DNA from: Cadophora sp. MPI-SDFR-AT-0126 | Lineage: Eukaryota > Ascomycota > Leotiomycetes > Helotiales > Ploettnerulaceae | Direction of reading: 5' to 3' | NCBI GenBank assembly: GCA_020747065.1 | Contig: JAGMVK010000009.1 | Coordinates: 310,001-374,000 of the forward strand | Length of the DNA stretch: 64,000 bases | Shown: positions 12,709 to 24,630 of the stretch, in pieces | Layout of the letters: every line of letters starts with the position of its first letter | How positions within the stretch are numbered: position 1 is the stretch's first letter | Program-made: the position numbers and the translations under genes | The notes under the pieces: generated by a model | Seen by the model: only the letters and a program-made list of their open reading frames with translations | What the model was told of the DNA's origin: nothing | Database searches by the model: none

Positions 12709-15700
12709 CGAAAGTCTACCGACCCCTGTCAGTAAGATGAGCACGAGAAATAAACTTCTTCTATGCATCTTCTAGAAGGATTGATGGAGTCAGCATTCCT
12801 TCTTTACCTTGCTTACTTGCTGTTCTGTTCATCCGATCGGATCCCAAAATCAATTTGCGAAATATGATGTGGGATGATCTAGGGTCGGTATTGAGGTTGG
12901 GAGAGATGTAGGTTCTCGTACTTCGTTTGTTGTATTTTTGTCTAGTGTGCATTCATTCGTTTGTTCGTTGATGACTCGAATCCGATTGAATTTTGGTCAT
13001 GTATCGAGCCGCCACTGCGTCCGCCAGCCATCAGCAGAACGGAATACGATTTAATGGAGGCAAAAATCCAGCAGAAATATCCAAGAATCGAGACCGCGAT
13101 CGGAGGCGCAAAACACAAACACAGACAGCTGAGTCACTCGTACCTCGCACCTATGAACTCCTTTCATCATCACACGCCCCGTACTGCAGACATTCGTATG
13201 CACACAACAAGTTGGCCACCAAACCAACAAACGCAATTAATATCGATCGATCGACGCACGCAAGAAACCTTCAAGCCTCACGATGGAATCAGGAAGTCCT
13301 GTCCTGGAGATATAGCCTCACGAAGCGAATATGCGCTCGTGTTTCCATGGTCCTGGGTTAGTCTGGCTCGTCTAGTGCAACTACAAGCAGTGGTCCAGCT
13401 CGGTTCGTTGGACCCTGGCTTGCGTCTGCGTTCTGCATTTACAGATACCTCCGTGTGTGCATCTTTAATGTAATGCTTGCTGCATTTTGAATTGTGGGTT
13501 GCCTTTCGGAGAACTTGTGAAGAAAGCAGTGAAAGGCAGACATGGTCAGGGGCTCGGGAGTTCGATATTCTCGGTCTGTCTGACTTGCAAAGACGTATTG
13601 AAGGCAAGGCAGAAAAGAGAATGCTAGAAGTGCGTCTGTAAAGCCACTGTAAGGGTTCACAACATCTTCTCAACTCAAATAAATTAAACGCGTGCGCGTG
13701 CGCATGGTAGAAGTGCACCAAGACCAACGTCGGCTTTTCCATCTCCGTCCTCTGGCCCAAATGCAGGGCAGGCAACACACACAAACAAACTGGGACTGGA
13801 CTGGCGAGCTGAAACCCCCCTGTAAATCCGCGCAACAGTCCACTGGGGCGCACCACTCGCATCCCTGGATGGAAGCACCAACAGGCGCTAGGAGGTCCAA
13901 GCTCTCCAACGTCAGCTGAAAATGTGCCCAGGTTGTGTGGACTTGACCTCTTCCGGGTGCCTGCTCGAGTCGTGAGCGAGTGAGAGAGAGTAAGAGAGTT
14001 TTGTGGAGGGAGAAGGAGGGGGAGGACAGGAGGAAAAGCCATGTATTGATTGTTTTGTGCCGTGCTATATCTGATCTGGTATATTTGCTATATTGGCTGC
14101 TCGGGAATGTGAGCCGATGACTTGCTTGTGTGTGTGATGAATCCAGCAAACGAGATGGTAATGGCGATTTAATGGACCTGTACTGTCTGCACGGCGATGT
14201 AATGCCATGGGATGCGCGGCAATTGAGTGATTGACTGCTGACGTCGTGTACTGTACTTGTACGTACAGAATAAAGTTCTCGTAGCGGGGCCTGACGAATT
14301 GACGAACTGACGAACTGACTGATTGCCCTCTTCAGACCTTGTTCCTTGAACAATGATCACCAACATCAGCGAGCAAGTGAGCGCTGATCTTTCAATTGGT
14401 TTGTTTACGGCGGCACAAGACCGAATAGAGGCGGTCATTCGAGGAGAGTCGAGGGTAAGAAGGTCGAAGAAGAGGTCTCTCTTACGCCTCATCGCATCGC
14501 ATCCCCTTGTCGATTATGTAGCCGCCTGTACGGACAGTCAAAACTCGTACGGACAGTACAAGGTAAATGATGTTCGGCCGATACGGTACATGTGGGTATT
14601 GCCTACCCCTCCTTTGCAAATTGGATCTTACTTGACAGATCCCACACAACTCTATTTCAAGGAGGCGGTAAGTAGCGCGTCTTGCGGTGTACTGACTAGC
14701 TCGATAATGATCTGATATTGGTGTGGAGAGGCTTGGGGCCGATCGATTGATTGATTGATTGATAATTATATAGAGAGGCCATTCATATTCGAGCGGGATA
14801 CCTGGTGAGACTTCGACGATGGAGGTGAGCTGCACCCTTCGGAATTGCTGTTTCCAGGTCGTGAGGGCGCTCTTCGTACTGGCGGGGCGGGAGATCGACG
14901 TGAGCTGATGAGAGAGAGATGAGTTACTAGCCTTGTATTGTTGGTCCGAGGACAGCCCTACGGACTGATCACACTACACCCTTCTCGGCAGGAGGCCGTG
15001 ATTGTGACCTCTTGACCTTGACTCCTGGCTCATAGGGCAGGTTCCGTTGGAAGTGGAGAGGAGACAAGACTGCGGTGCAACGGGACAGAGATAGATTCGA
15101 GCCGGGGTTCCAGCCTGTATTTTCCTAAAGTGGCGGTACGACAGGCAAGCTCTGATGTTGGTTTGTGTCAGGTTATGTCGTGCCAACTATTACCAATTGC
15201 TTTCATTCTCAAATCCATACTGGGCTGAAGAAAGCCTACTAACAACAAAGGACAATGGTCGATCTCTGTTCCAGAGCTTGATTCCACGCCCTGCAGGGGT
15301 CCAGTTGCCCCCTAGAATTCGCTAGTCGGCCTTTCACAAGCGAGAAGACTCCATGGGATTGGCGGGCCCGACAGTCTCGAGTTACAAGTTCGAGTGAGCG
15401 ACCGACGTCGAGATTTGATATGCTATGTCATGCAATGCACTACGCATGCCCTGACATGAAGCAATGGTATTTGCGCATGGCTTTCCTGCTTGAGATGAAG
15501 ATTAGCGTCTCCCGTTCGCTGATGCTTGCCTTCGGCCTGCCAAGCCTTTGCCTCTCTGTTCCATCCACCATCCATGCTATGCGCGTCAGATCACGGCTGA
15601 CATCCAACATCCACCTTCTGCCCTACCACCCTAACTAACATACTCGCCGCCCCCTGCCTACTCTCATCCCAACTCCAAAACCCCAAAACCATGCAAGCTC

Positions 15701-16026
15701 CTAGCCTGCCCCGGCCTCGTTCCCAGGATGGAACTTCGGCGGCGTTGGAGGCGCTCGTCAAAGTAGTACTGGCTTAAGATTAGGATGAGATGAGCGCGGG
15801 TGAGGGTTAGGTGAAGGGCAGATGAATGCCATGTCCATCTCTTCTACATAAGCACCACGAGATCCCTCCTCGATTCCACTCTCACTCTTGCTTGCCTCTT
15901 CTCGTTGCGATTCCCGAGTCCTCCTAATTTCTCACCTCACGTCTTCCTCTCTTCCCCTCTTCCTTCATCAGGCCTACCGTATATACCTTCCTCCCCTTCT
16001 TTCCCTCATATACCCTTACGGTCGCC

Positions 16027-16590
16027 ATGCCTGTCCTTTCAGAACCATATGCCCATGCGGCCATGGGTGCACCTTATTTCTTGCTCGCATTTGCACTGCT
16101 GGGTATATGCTCTTTCGTCGTGAGAAGAAGACGATCAGTATCAACCACGACGGCTGCACAGGCTCCTGTATTGTCTGAAAAGGATGCGGAAAGCACCCAA
16201 TTCAGAGATGAATTTGATACTCGAGACGAGAAAAAGATCTCATCAGCCGTTGAACAATCAACAAATCGCATTCAGAGACCTCCCCAGCCACCTCCCTTCA
16301 CCCCACCGATGCCTCTAATCGCAACACAAGATCTCAATTTCGGGATGGGGACAAACGCCTCGTACTACGACTCCCCCGCCTCCGATTCTCCCATCATCAC
16401 TACCTTTGACTCCTTCGAGGCGGCAGGAATGGACTTGCCGAGAAGGAGAAGCTATACGAAGACTACTGCCGGGGGAGTGGAGGTCCAAGGAGAGGTATTG
16501 ATGGGTGAGGGATGGAGGCGCCATACTCGCGTCTTTGGAGGAGGAGTGTGTATGGCGTGCGAGGAATCCGAACGGAGGATGACCGCCTGA
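16027..16590 (+). CDS. Small single-pass membrane protein, conserved fungal type, unknown function
   Basis: One exon, 187 residues. A short N-terminus is followed by one hydrophobic helix (about 15-31, YFLLAFALLGICSFVV) and then RRRR, so the long C-terminal part is probably cytosolic (positive-inside). The middle is disordered and Pro-rich (PPQPPPFTPPMP). The C-terminus is compact: RRRSYTK, then GEVLMGEGWRRHTRVFGG and CMACEESERR, a block I recall from uncharacterised proteins of many Pezizomycotina. The CxxC could bind a metal or be lipid-modified; that is speculation. The leader just upstream is C/T-rich. Function unknown. Confidence 0.75.
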   Translation: MPVLSEPYAHAAMGAPYFLLAFALLGICSFVVRRRRSVSTTTAAQAPVLSEKDAESTQFRDEFDTRDEKKISSAVEQSTNRIQRPPQPPPFTPPMPLIATQDLNFGMGTNASYYDSPASDSPIITTFDSFEAAGMDLPRRRSYTKTTAGGVEVQGEVLMGEGWRRHTRVFGGGVCMACEESERRMTA

Positions 16591-19440
16591 CTAGCACGGA
16601 AGAAGGAGGAGGAGAAACGGGAGGGGTTGGACAAGGGGGGTTGAAGTGAATGATCGCGACGAATATCGAATTTGGAATCGGATCACGTGTGAGCCTTCCT
16701 GCTGCGCTGGCAGTGGATTTGGCCATTCAATTCTTGGAGTGGGAGTAAGCAAGCAGTACGATATCTGAAACACTGCTTGGGGTTGGTCCATGGTGTCCCC
16801 CTTTGCGAAGGATCAGACATCCCAAACGAAGGAGGAAGGTGGTGTAAGCACGTCACGTGCTGGGGATGGAAGGGCCGACCAAGCAAAAGTGGCTGAGACT
16901 TGGAGGTGTGTGGTTTGGAAGGACGGCGCTGAAAATGAGACTTGATGATCTTAGGGCGGGCGCGGGGTGGAACAATGGCGTATTTTGTGCATTTCTTGCT
17001 GGCTCTGGGCGCATGGATGGGATTTGGATTGGATGTTCATATTGGTGCAGATTCTTGGACTGAATTTGGGGGCTGGGGTTTGAGGAGTAGAAATCGCATA
17101 TTGCATAATGAATAGATAAATGAATGATCGAAACACTTTTGCATATGTGCTGTGATATTGGAAGGTAGGACAGTATGACAAGACTGAAACTGGGATGGGA
17201 GACGATTGTAGCACAGCCAAGGACAGCAGGCTTCGTCAATATGCATGTTCAGCCATGGAATTCAATATCGAAAATGACAGTACTGCGTGCTCAATCTCCT
17301 TCCATGAGACAAATCTCGTATAAGCACAAGCTCCAAACTCTCAATCCAGCGGGACTTTCCGCACACTGAACCTCGGTATTGGCATATTAACAATGACAGC
17401 TGAAATCTGCAGAACATAACACGAGAACCAAGAACGAACAGAAATAGTAACAAAAGCGTTCCAATCAATCAAACTATCGACTTTCATGCTTAACATAAAC
17501 AAAATATACTTAGATACAGCATTGGATCCATCTAGATCGAAATGTTCCGACAAGGCTGTCAGACGTGGAACCATATGAGTCCAGGCCCGCCGAGACACAC
17601 GCCCAAGGCTTCGATAGCCTTGTTGAGGCTGAGGCTGAGCATACGGACGGTAGGACGGAAACATGTTCCTCCGAAAGAGACCGGATACGAGGGAGGAGAT
17701 AAGATTTGGAAAAGAAAAGGGGTTGGGAGTATTGGACGGGCAAGAAGATCGGGGCAAGTCTGAATTTGGTTTTGAGGGACTGTGAGGTTTGTTGGTAATG
17801 AGAACCCTTCGGGAAGGTAGGTTGGGTTTGTTCTGCTGCCAGGCGCTAAAAGCCTAAGCGAGGGGCCTTTTCATGTGACCTTGTTGGCATTGCAACACTT
17901 GTGTTCAATATCGGTCGATGAACTCGACATGGGCTTACATATTGATATGAAAATATGTTATTATTATCATTGTTAAGATCTCCGAGAATCAGTATTTTTG
18001 TCCTGTTGGTAGGCTTAGTATCACGTTCTACCAACCGAGACTTCGGACCTTTTCTGGCGACAGCTTGGCGACCTGAAACACTCAACAACACCATCGACAG
18101 CAATTTGAGAATCCAGTCGGTCCGCGCACAATTGAAAGCGTTCATCCCTGGACAACCATACCTCAATGATCAACTCGAAAGAAACAAACCGAAAATCTTG
18201 CGAAAGGCCAAACGAAGTTCTGCTTATTCCAATGTGCTAAAGTCCGAGGACGACTTCTTCCATCCATCCTTCAGCATAGCCAAGACCTGGAAGTGCTTTG
18301 TGCCGCCGTCACTGTGTCGGGCGACTCAAGCATATGGCATCTCGTTCACCTGAACTTCCAAAGACAGCTCCAAACAATCTAGTTCGTGGCCGTGGCTGTG
18401 TTGAGGATGGTGTTGCATCTCCATGACGCTAAGATGTTACAAACTTCCCGATGCGAAGGGTCCAAGTTCTACTGGGTTCTGATACAGACCTCTGCCCCAC
18501 GATCTTCTCCCGAGCCCCCAAACTGGACCTCGATTGGCTGAAAACGTGACAGATGCTTCCATTTCAGGAACATCAACGGACATGATTGGTGTACATAGTG
18601 TCCAAGCTCCTTCAGCATGAAGAACGAAATGTTTGAGGATCTACAAGATCCTTGAGCATCCAGGACGGGAATCCGGAGTTAGGCGCTACAGCCTTGTTTG
18701 TTTTTCTTTCGCTTCTTTCACCAGAAACATGATCACTCCAATCGAATCTCTCTATGTGGGCTGACCTGTCAAAGTTTGGCCAAGATTCAAACGTACAGAG
18801 CCGCAGCTTCCAAGCCCTTGGAAAATCAGCCACCATAATGGGTCCTTTGTGATCTCCACGATCTCCGTTTAGTTGATCATCCTTGGAAACACCTATAACG
18901 GAGAGTTCCTACTGGGTGCTCTCGTTCGTTGCCGGCTCTTCCCTCAGATCTGTCGTCACCCGGTTCTGTTTCCACTTCTTCTCATGATCCAATCGTACAG
19001 CTCAGATTCTATCGTCGGATCTTTAAGCATATACGGCGTCTCGCTAGAAAGATGCCGTTGTCGTATTTGTCCATGTCTGAGCCGGGTATTGACAATCCGC
19101 ACTAGGAGAGTTTCCAAACAAGTCAGAGATCTAACTCCTCTGTCAGAAGGCTTGCTACCCGAGCCAAGATGCACCAAGCAGTACCAAGCATCGGCGTCCG
19201 TTCTTTTTGTTCAAGCTTTTGCCCAGCTACGGCCCCTTGGCATGTCTGTATAAGAACTTCTCTGTATCCCTCTCCGATCAGTTTCTCTTTCCTCATCATC
19301 AGCAGCTTCAGCATCTTCTTCAGTCTTCCTCATTTCAATCCTTCTTTCAGTCCAGCCAGGCGCCGGTCGCAGTTTTTCCAACTTCAAACTATCTTTTATT
19401 TAATCTTCTTGCTTTCGAACTTCTATATCACACATTCAAG
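16591..19440. other. Gene-free spacer before the gEgh16 gene
   Basis: About 2.85 kb with no gene I can support. The last 250 bases are C/T-rich and look like the promoter and leader of the gEgh16 gene. Frames at 17341-17757 (minus) and 17955-18353 (plus) were examined and rejected. Confidence 0.45.
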
Positions 19441-20346
19441 ATGCAGTACTCATCAGCAATCCTCCTTGTGGCCTTCGCTGCTACCAATGTCTTCGCCCAC
19501 GGTGTCATTGACTCAGTCGTTGGTGCCAACCAAGTGACCATGCCAGGTCTCTCAGGTAAGACAACCTTCTCCTTCCTCAACTGACACATCTAACACCATG
19601 TAGTCGCCGATGGAACTCCTCGTGACTGCGCTTCTCCAGCATGCGGCTCTGAGGCCGACACCTCCATCATCCGCGACAGAGAAATCGGCACCTCTAAGGC
19701 TTCAGCTCTCGGTCGAACCCAAGGTGGTGGACCAGTCGACGCCGCAAAGATGATCTCCCTCTTCATGGGTGGTGATGCCAACTCCACTTCTGCTGTCGCC
19801 GCTCGTGAGGTCCACACCGCCAACGTCCTCCGCCGCTCTCTCGGTGAGCGTGCTGCCAACGGTGGTACCAAGACCCCCAAAGGCACCTCAGAGACCGGTG
19901 TCAAGGCAGCAGAGGGAGCCGGTGCCTCATCTGGCCTCCCAACCACCGCCGACGATGGCACAGTCACCATGACCTTCCACCAGGTCAACCAGGATGGTGC
20001 AGGCCCATTGACCGCCATGGTTGACCCCACTTCCGGCGGAACCGACCCAGCTGCCTTCAAGACCGCAGAGGTCACCCAGAACGTCCCAGGTATCGGCATC
20101 GGCGGTCTCTCCGCTGCTTCGACCATGGACTTCCCCGTCGCCATGGCCATGCCAGCTGGTATGACTTGCTCCGGCTCCGTCGGAGGCGCCACCAACGTCT
20201 GCGTTGCCAAGCTTCAGAATGCTGCTCTTGCGGGCCCATTCGGTGGCTCCGTCGCCTTCACACAGTCTGCTGCTGCCAAGAAGCGCGCTATCGAGTACAA
20301 CCTCAGCAAGCGCCGCTTTGCCCGCTCCCTTGCCAACCAGCAGTAA
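19441..20346 (+). CDS. gEgh16 / GAS1-like secreted protein (Egh16-like virulence factor family, DUF3129)
   Basis: Two exons, 19441-19555 and 19604-20346, give 285 residues. A signal peptide (MQYSSAILLVAFAATNVFA) is followed by HGVIDSVVGANQVTMPGLS, and after the intron by VADGTPRDCASPAC. Later family features are a Cys/Gly-rich core, FHQVNQDGAGPL, VPGIGIGGLSAAS, and DFPVAMAMPAGMTC. The tail is basic and may be trimmed at Lys-Arg sites. Relatives are expressed in appressoria or during plant infection (Egh16H of powdery mildew, GAS1/GAS2 of rice blast) but also occur in saprotrophs and in insect pathogens. If the signal peptide is cut after FA, the mature protein begins with His, the arrangement used by copper His-brace proteins; that is inference only. 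Secreted, likely extracellular. Confidence 0.88.
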
Positions 20347-21599
20347 ATCTACAACTTCGACCGATATCGTTCTGAGCGTGATGAGGACTGGAGTCTAATG
20401 ATGGAGATGTTTGTATATAATGGATCGTTGATAGTGCTTTATCTCTTTTGTCAAGTACAGTACATAGTTAGCAGCGTCGTTTGTGGGGAGGCGTCCTTGG
20501 GGTGAAGGGGGTGAGGATGATCTGAATCTGAGATTCTCGTCATTCCTTTGGTGATGCGATGATGAAAAATTTAGATAGTAGAATTGACTTTTATACATTC
20601 CTTAAACAATAATAGATGCTACTTGCTGATGATCTGTTCCCATCTCTCTTACCCCATTTCCTCCAATTTCGCTTCCAGCTCATCCTTCTCTTCTCACAGA
20701 CGACTCCCTTCCAAAGCAAAAGCACACACATTCCCACCACCCATCACATCACTCACCACTCACTACGCCCAACCTGCAAGACGACCAGACTGCCCAGACG
20801 CGCCCAGGAACGTCAGCAATCCCTATTTTCGCATGCCAAAGCTTACTCGTGTTTCGAAACAACGTCGAAACGCCAGCCAGCCACCTCAACCTAAACATAA
20901 ATCTAACCAGCACTTCGGAAGATTCATCCGGCGAGATCGAGCTCCGAGTCGTGTTCGGGATCGGAATCGGATGAGAATTTTCCGATTTTGCGATGTTGCG
21001 ATTTTTTTTAGATGGGGGAGAGGGAGTCGGAGAAAGAGGGAGGGGGTAAGGGGCTATTTTTGGAGGACTTGGGCAATTTGGCAATTGATTGTTGGAGGTT
21101 GGAATTGGAATAGGAGCGGAAGGGTCAAGGGGATAAATAGAAAGAGTTGAGGGTCTTAAGGTTTTGGTGCAAGAAAGGGGAACGATTCAGATGGTATCGA
21201 TGGCAATTGCCTGAAGGATGGAAGAGTAAATCAAGTGGATATTTTGATTCAATGTCAGTGTTCAGCATCACAGACTGGTTCAAAGTAATCAATAATATAA
21301 TGCTGGATGAAAACTCAGTTCCTGGTCTGGGAAGCCGTCTGACATCTGGAGAAAAAAACACTTATGGATGACGGTAGAATATTTACAAAAAAAATTAAAT
21401 TTTTTTTTTGACAATTCTCCAGAAGCTGGTAATCACAATCCGTACATAGAATACCGAAGATTGCGTCGGGCGTGTAAACACGTCCCGAACTCAGCACGCC
21501 ATCGCGATTGCAGTGAGTGGAGCTACTCAGAAGTAGACTGAATGAGTCGAGGGATTCTACATTTCGAGAGCCGCCAGCGAATGCGTTGTATCGTCCACT

Positions 21600-21960
21600 G
21601 CTTGGAACGTCCAAACTGAGCTCGTTTTATATATTTTTGAGTCTAGCTAGTTTTTAGAGAGTACATTCTAGATCGGTTGTTGTCCTTCCTTCACCTTGAG
21701 ACAATCTTATTCACCAGTCTAGACTCGCTTATAGCTATAAACTACTTAGAGTATTTTACGCTACGCTGGTTTGATCAAATCGAGTAGATATGACGTTTAG
21801 GCTTAGGTATATTAATTAGAATATTACTACTTAATTCTTCCGCGCCTTATTTATGCGCGACGATACTTTACTAGATAAAAGCTAGCGAGGAACTGAAGAC
21901 ACGATTAGGACCTCATATAATGGTAGAAAATATCTAGAAATAAGTAGTTAAAACCGGGGA
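21600..21960. repeat. A+T-rich patch, possible RIP-decayed repeat remnant
   Basis: This stretch is visibly richer in TA, TTA and CTAG steps than its flanks and has stops in all frames. Such isolated A+T-rich islands in Pezizomycotina are commonly repeats mutated by repeat-induced point mutation. No terminal repeats or protein remnants could be recognised, so the origin is inferred from composition alone. Confidence 0.4.
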
Positions 21961-23458
21961 GGGAAAAAGGCAAATGAAGAGAGCAAATTCTTAGGTGTTT
22001 CTTCAGGAAGCCGGTGACATTCTGAATTGATTTGGCGTTGCGTATTTGCATTTCTTGTTGTTTGCTAATTGCAAGCGTGCGCAGGTGAACGTGTAAACGC
22101 GTCGGAAAGGTCTGGTTGTACTGTACCTATGAGGTTTTGTTTTCCATTTCCATCTGTCAATGTCCATTCTGGCTTGTGCAATATATAATGGCTAAAAATA
22201 TATCTCGAAAATCAGAAATTCGTGATCCTGTCATCCTGCCCGCCTCAATCAACTCCCTCCAAACCGGCCCTTCCCCATCACGTTTCCATACCTTCTTGGT
22301 CGTATATCTATTCGCATACAGCAGTCTCTCCATGCTCTCCAGCTTCTCAACCTCCACACCTCCAAACCCGCAATTGTCGTCTCGGTCTCCAAATATGATC
22401 TATAGATTGCGCATTTCGGAGGCTCTCAAACTTTAATGTCCGGCCGCCGATAGAAGAACCACAATTTGAAATCCATAGCGTCAACTCGTCGTTTACTACA
22501 CATATATCTATTCCGCACTTTCACAATTTGTAGATCTTGCGATGAGCAGCTTATAAGATCCCACTGGTGCCACCGTTGTGAGTTCCCGGATCTGGTATTA
22601 CCCATGAGCTTCTCAATAGCATAGCCGATTGGAACTTACTCCGTAGAATTGAGTCACCTCACACACTTCATTATCTCGTCCACTTTCTTTTTGCGGGAGG
22701 TTAGCGTCTGCTCTATCTCCTGCTACCTTTTCCTCGGGCGATTAAGCTTGGTAACGCAGTTTTGGTGCATGTCGCGCGGCCTTCATCGAAAACTTGGACG
22801 GAAAAGTAGGGGCATGAACGGGGCAAGGAGCATTCAATACTTTTTGGGGTCGTTGAGATAAAGCGGAATAATACAAAGATGAAACTAATGAGCAACTACA
22901 AGGCTGAACAACTAATGGATGCACAAAAATGGTCACTACTGACACCGCGATCGAAGAATTCATAGGCAGCAGGGACTCGAGCGATATTCCGAACACATAT
23001 GACTATAAGTGGGAGATATATCAACAGTTCCATTTGGTAAGTCCGAACAACCAGTGAAGCAGAAAGCGATCAGAAGCAATCAAGGGAAATGACGTCCCAA
23101 TGTCAGGGATACCGCATAATATAATACGAGGTAATCTCCCAGCGGTTCAAAGCCCGCATCCACACCACCGTTCTTATCAAGCGGTGGAGCTGGTAGAGTT
23201 CGGCAGATGGCTGGCTTTCTCTTGCTTGTGAAACGAAACTCTACAAAAAAGACCTCGGTTCTCCCCGATCGGTTATGTAGTAGCATGGTGTTCGACTTAG
23301 TACGCACCTATAGGGAGCACAAAACGTCTACTTTTAGACTCCGAAGAGCGAGATTTCCAGACATGTGGCTTCCCCGCAGTCTCTCCAGTGATCGCGGAAT
23401 AGGGTTTGGAGATTACCATATCAACATTGAGAAGCGATCACGGTCGCATACGGGGAAG

Positions 23459-23466
23459 TATAAAAG
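23459..23466 (+). promoter_or_regulatory. TATA box of the secreted beta-propeller gene
   Basis: TATAAAAG, 88 bases upstream of the ATG at 23554, on the correct strand and at a usual distance. Confidence 0.6.
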
Positions 23467-23553
23467 GGACATAAAGGTAGCTTCACATCCTTAAGTTTTC
23501 TAGTTTGTCTATTTGGATTATTGTCAAGTATATCTATATCTCGACCAATCAAG

Positions 23554-24630
23554 ATGCAAGCATTTCTGCAAACTTTGCTAATACTTTTATGCTTCGGCCC
23601 CCTTGCGACCGCGTGGACTGTTCCAACGACTAACCCCCCTGCTCGGGTTATCTGGGAGACGACTGGGGACAGCTGGCTTGAATGTATCACTCAGAGATCA
23701 AATGGTGACCTCTTAATTACGCGATATGATACTGGTGAGATCTGGACAGTCAACACTAAAACGCTCCAAAGATCCCTCGTCCATCGATTTCCTCCAAGTT
23801 CCAACGTCAATTCCTCTCTGGGAATTGTAGAGTATGAAGACGACGTCTTTGCTTTCAATGGTGGTCAGACCTCACCACCCGACCGAAACCCCATTGCAGG
23901 CTCTTGGTCGGCTTGGTCGATTGACCTTCGAGGCTGGACTCCATTTTGCAATGAGACTGAGACTGTGACGCCTAGCCCTCCTATCACACGTCTCACAGCC
24001 ATCCCAGAGGCGGGTACACTTAACGGCTTGACAGTTCTGCAGCCGGCTACAACAACCGGTCCGCGTGCCAACGGTAAAAAAGCTTCTCCGCTTCTCCTCC
24101 TCGCCGACTCAAAGAAGGGTATCATCTACCAAGTTAGTCCGACTGCAGCCAACAAATCCGCGAGAGTTTTGTACTCCAATCCAGAGCTCCTAACGCCACC
24201 ACCGAATTCCCTATTCCCCGTCGGTCTTAACGGCTTGCAAGCACCGCCAGTTCACAAACCGGCATTCGTCTACTTCACTGGCGGAGCTCGCGGCACGTTC
24301 TACAAGCTTGCATTGTCACATACTACAGTCGCAGTAGGTGCTGAGCCGGAGCTTATCGTCGGAGGATTTGCCAACCTAGACGACTTCGCGCTGGAGGCGG
24401 ATGGCACTGCGTATCTCTCCACCGGTATAAGCAACGAAATTGTGCGAGTATCACCACAGGGTGCACAGACAGTTGTGTATAAAGGCACTCTCATCTCTTT
24501 ATCAACAGCGACTTTGTTGGTAGAAAATCGGGGCTCGAAGGTGTTGTATGTGAATACTGGGAGACCGCCAGGATATCCTACGGCACAGCCTGGTAGGCTT
24601 GTTGAGATCCTTCTTAGAGGTCATTTTTAA
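23554..24630 (+). CDS. Secreted six-bladed beta-propeller protein (SMP-30/NHL lactonase-like)
   Basis: One exon, 358 residues from ATG 23554; a longer frame starts upstream but this ATG opens directly into a signal peptide (MQAFLQTLLILLCFGPLATA). The mature protein shows repeated propeller-blade strands: WLECITQRSNGDLLITRYD, GEIWTVNTKT, LTAIPEAGTLNGL, SPLLLLADSKKGIIYQV, LDDFALEADGTAYLSTG and NEIVRVSPQG. Such proteins occur widely in filamentous fungi as secreted SMP-30/gluconolactonase/strictosidine-synthase-like propellers; the substrate is not predictable. Catalytic Glu/Asn/Asp metal ligands could not be assigned by eye. Neighbours are also secreted proteins. Several N-glycosylation sequons are present (NSSL, NETE, NKSA). 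Confidence 0.8.
   Translation: MQAFLQTLLILLCFGPLATAWTVPTTNPPARVIWETTGDSWLECITQRSNGDLLITRYDTGEIWTVNTKTLQRSLVHRFPPSSNVNSSLGIVEYEDDVFAFNGGQTSPPDRNPIAGSWSAWSIDLRGWTPFCNETETVTPSPPITRLTAIPEAGTLNGLTVLQPATTTGPRANGKKASPLLLLADSKKGIIYQVSPTAANKSARVLYSNPELLTPPPNSLFPVGLNGLQAPPVHKPAFVYFTGGARGTFYKLALSHTTVAVGAEPELIVGGFANLDDFALEADGTAYLSTGISNEIVRVSPQGAQTVVYKGTLISLSTATLLVENRGSKVLYVNTGRPPGYPTAQPGRLVEILLRGHF

Larger units (their letters stand above)
11234..16026. other. Gene-free 4.8 kb region with GTAC palindrome clusters
   Basis: No supportable gene. It holds purine-rich and T-rich runs, an 11-base G run at 12698-12708, an A run at about 11999-12010, a short tetranucleotide repeat (ATTG) at about 14745-14762, tandem GACGAACTG-like units at about 14292-14320, and three clusters of GTAC palindromes. 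Overlapping minus-strand frames at 13278-14353 lack a start context, introns or any recognisable motif. It may contain the long promoter or leader of the membrane protein at 16027, or a non-coding RNA; neither can be decided here. Confidence 0.45.
20347..23553. other. Spacer with A+T-rich, probably decayed repeat DNA
   Basis: About 3.2 kb without a supportable gene. It contains an A/T homopolymer hairpin near 21387-21411, an A+T-rich patch at 21600-21960, and ordinary-composition DNA on both sides. The last 100 bases hold the TATA box of the next gene. Confidence 0.5.

Noticed and set aside
13278..14353. Overlapping 254- and 227-codon minus-strand frames
   Set aside because: No motif, no conserved pattern, low-stop composition explains both; no start or intron signals agree.
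17341..17757. Minus-strand frame of 138 codons with a Gln/Pro/Tyr-rich part
   Set aside because: One short plausible stretch only; the rest is not protein-like and no exon structure could be built.
17955..18353. Plus-strand frame of 132 codons beginning with a hydrophobic segment
   Set aside because: Starts in a simple TTA repeat and has no family pattern; a small orphan secreted protein cannot be excluded but is not supported.
21468..22110. Two GTGTAAAC-containing sites around the A+T-rich patch, possible terminal repeats
   Set aside because: Similarity is limited to about 12 bases and does not extend like a TIR.
23130..23200. GGTTCAAAGCC, possible tRNA T-arm
   Set aside because: No matching acceptor stem, D-arm or anticodon arm could be drawn.
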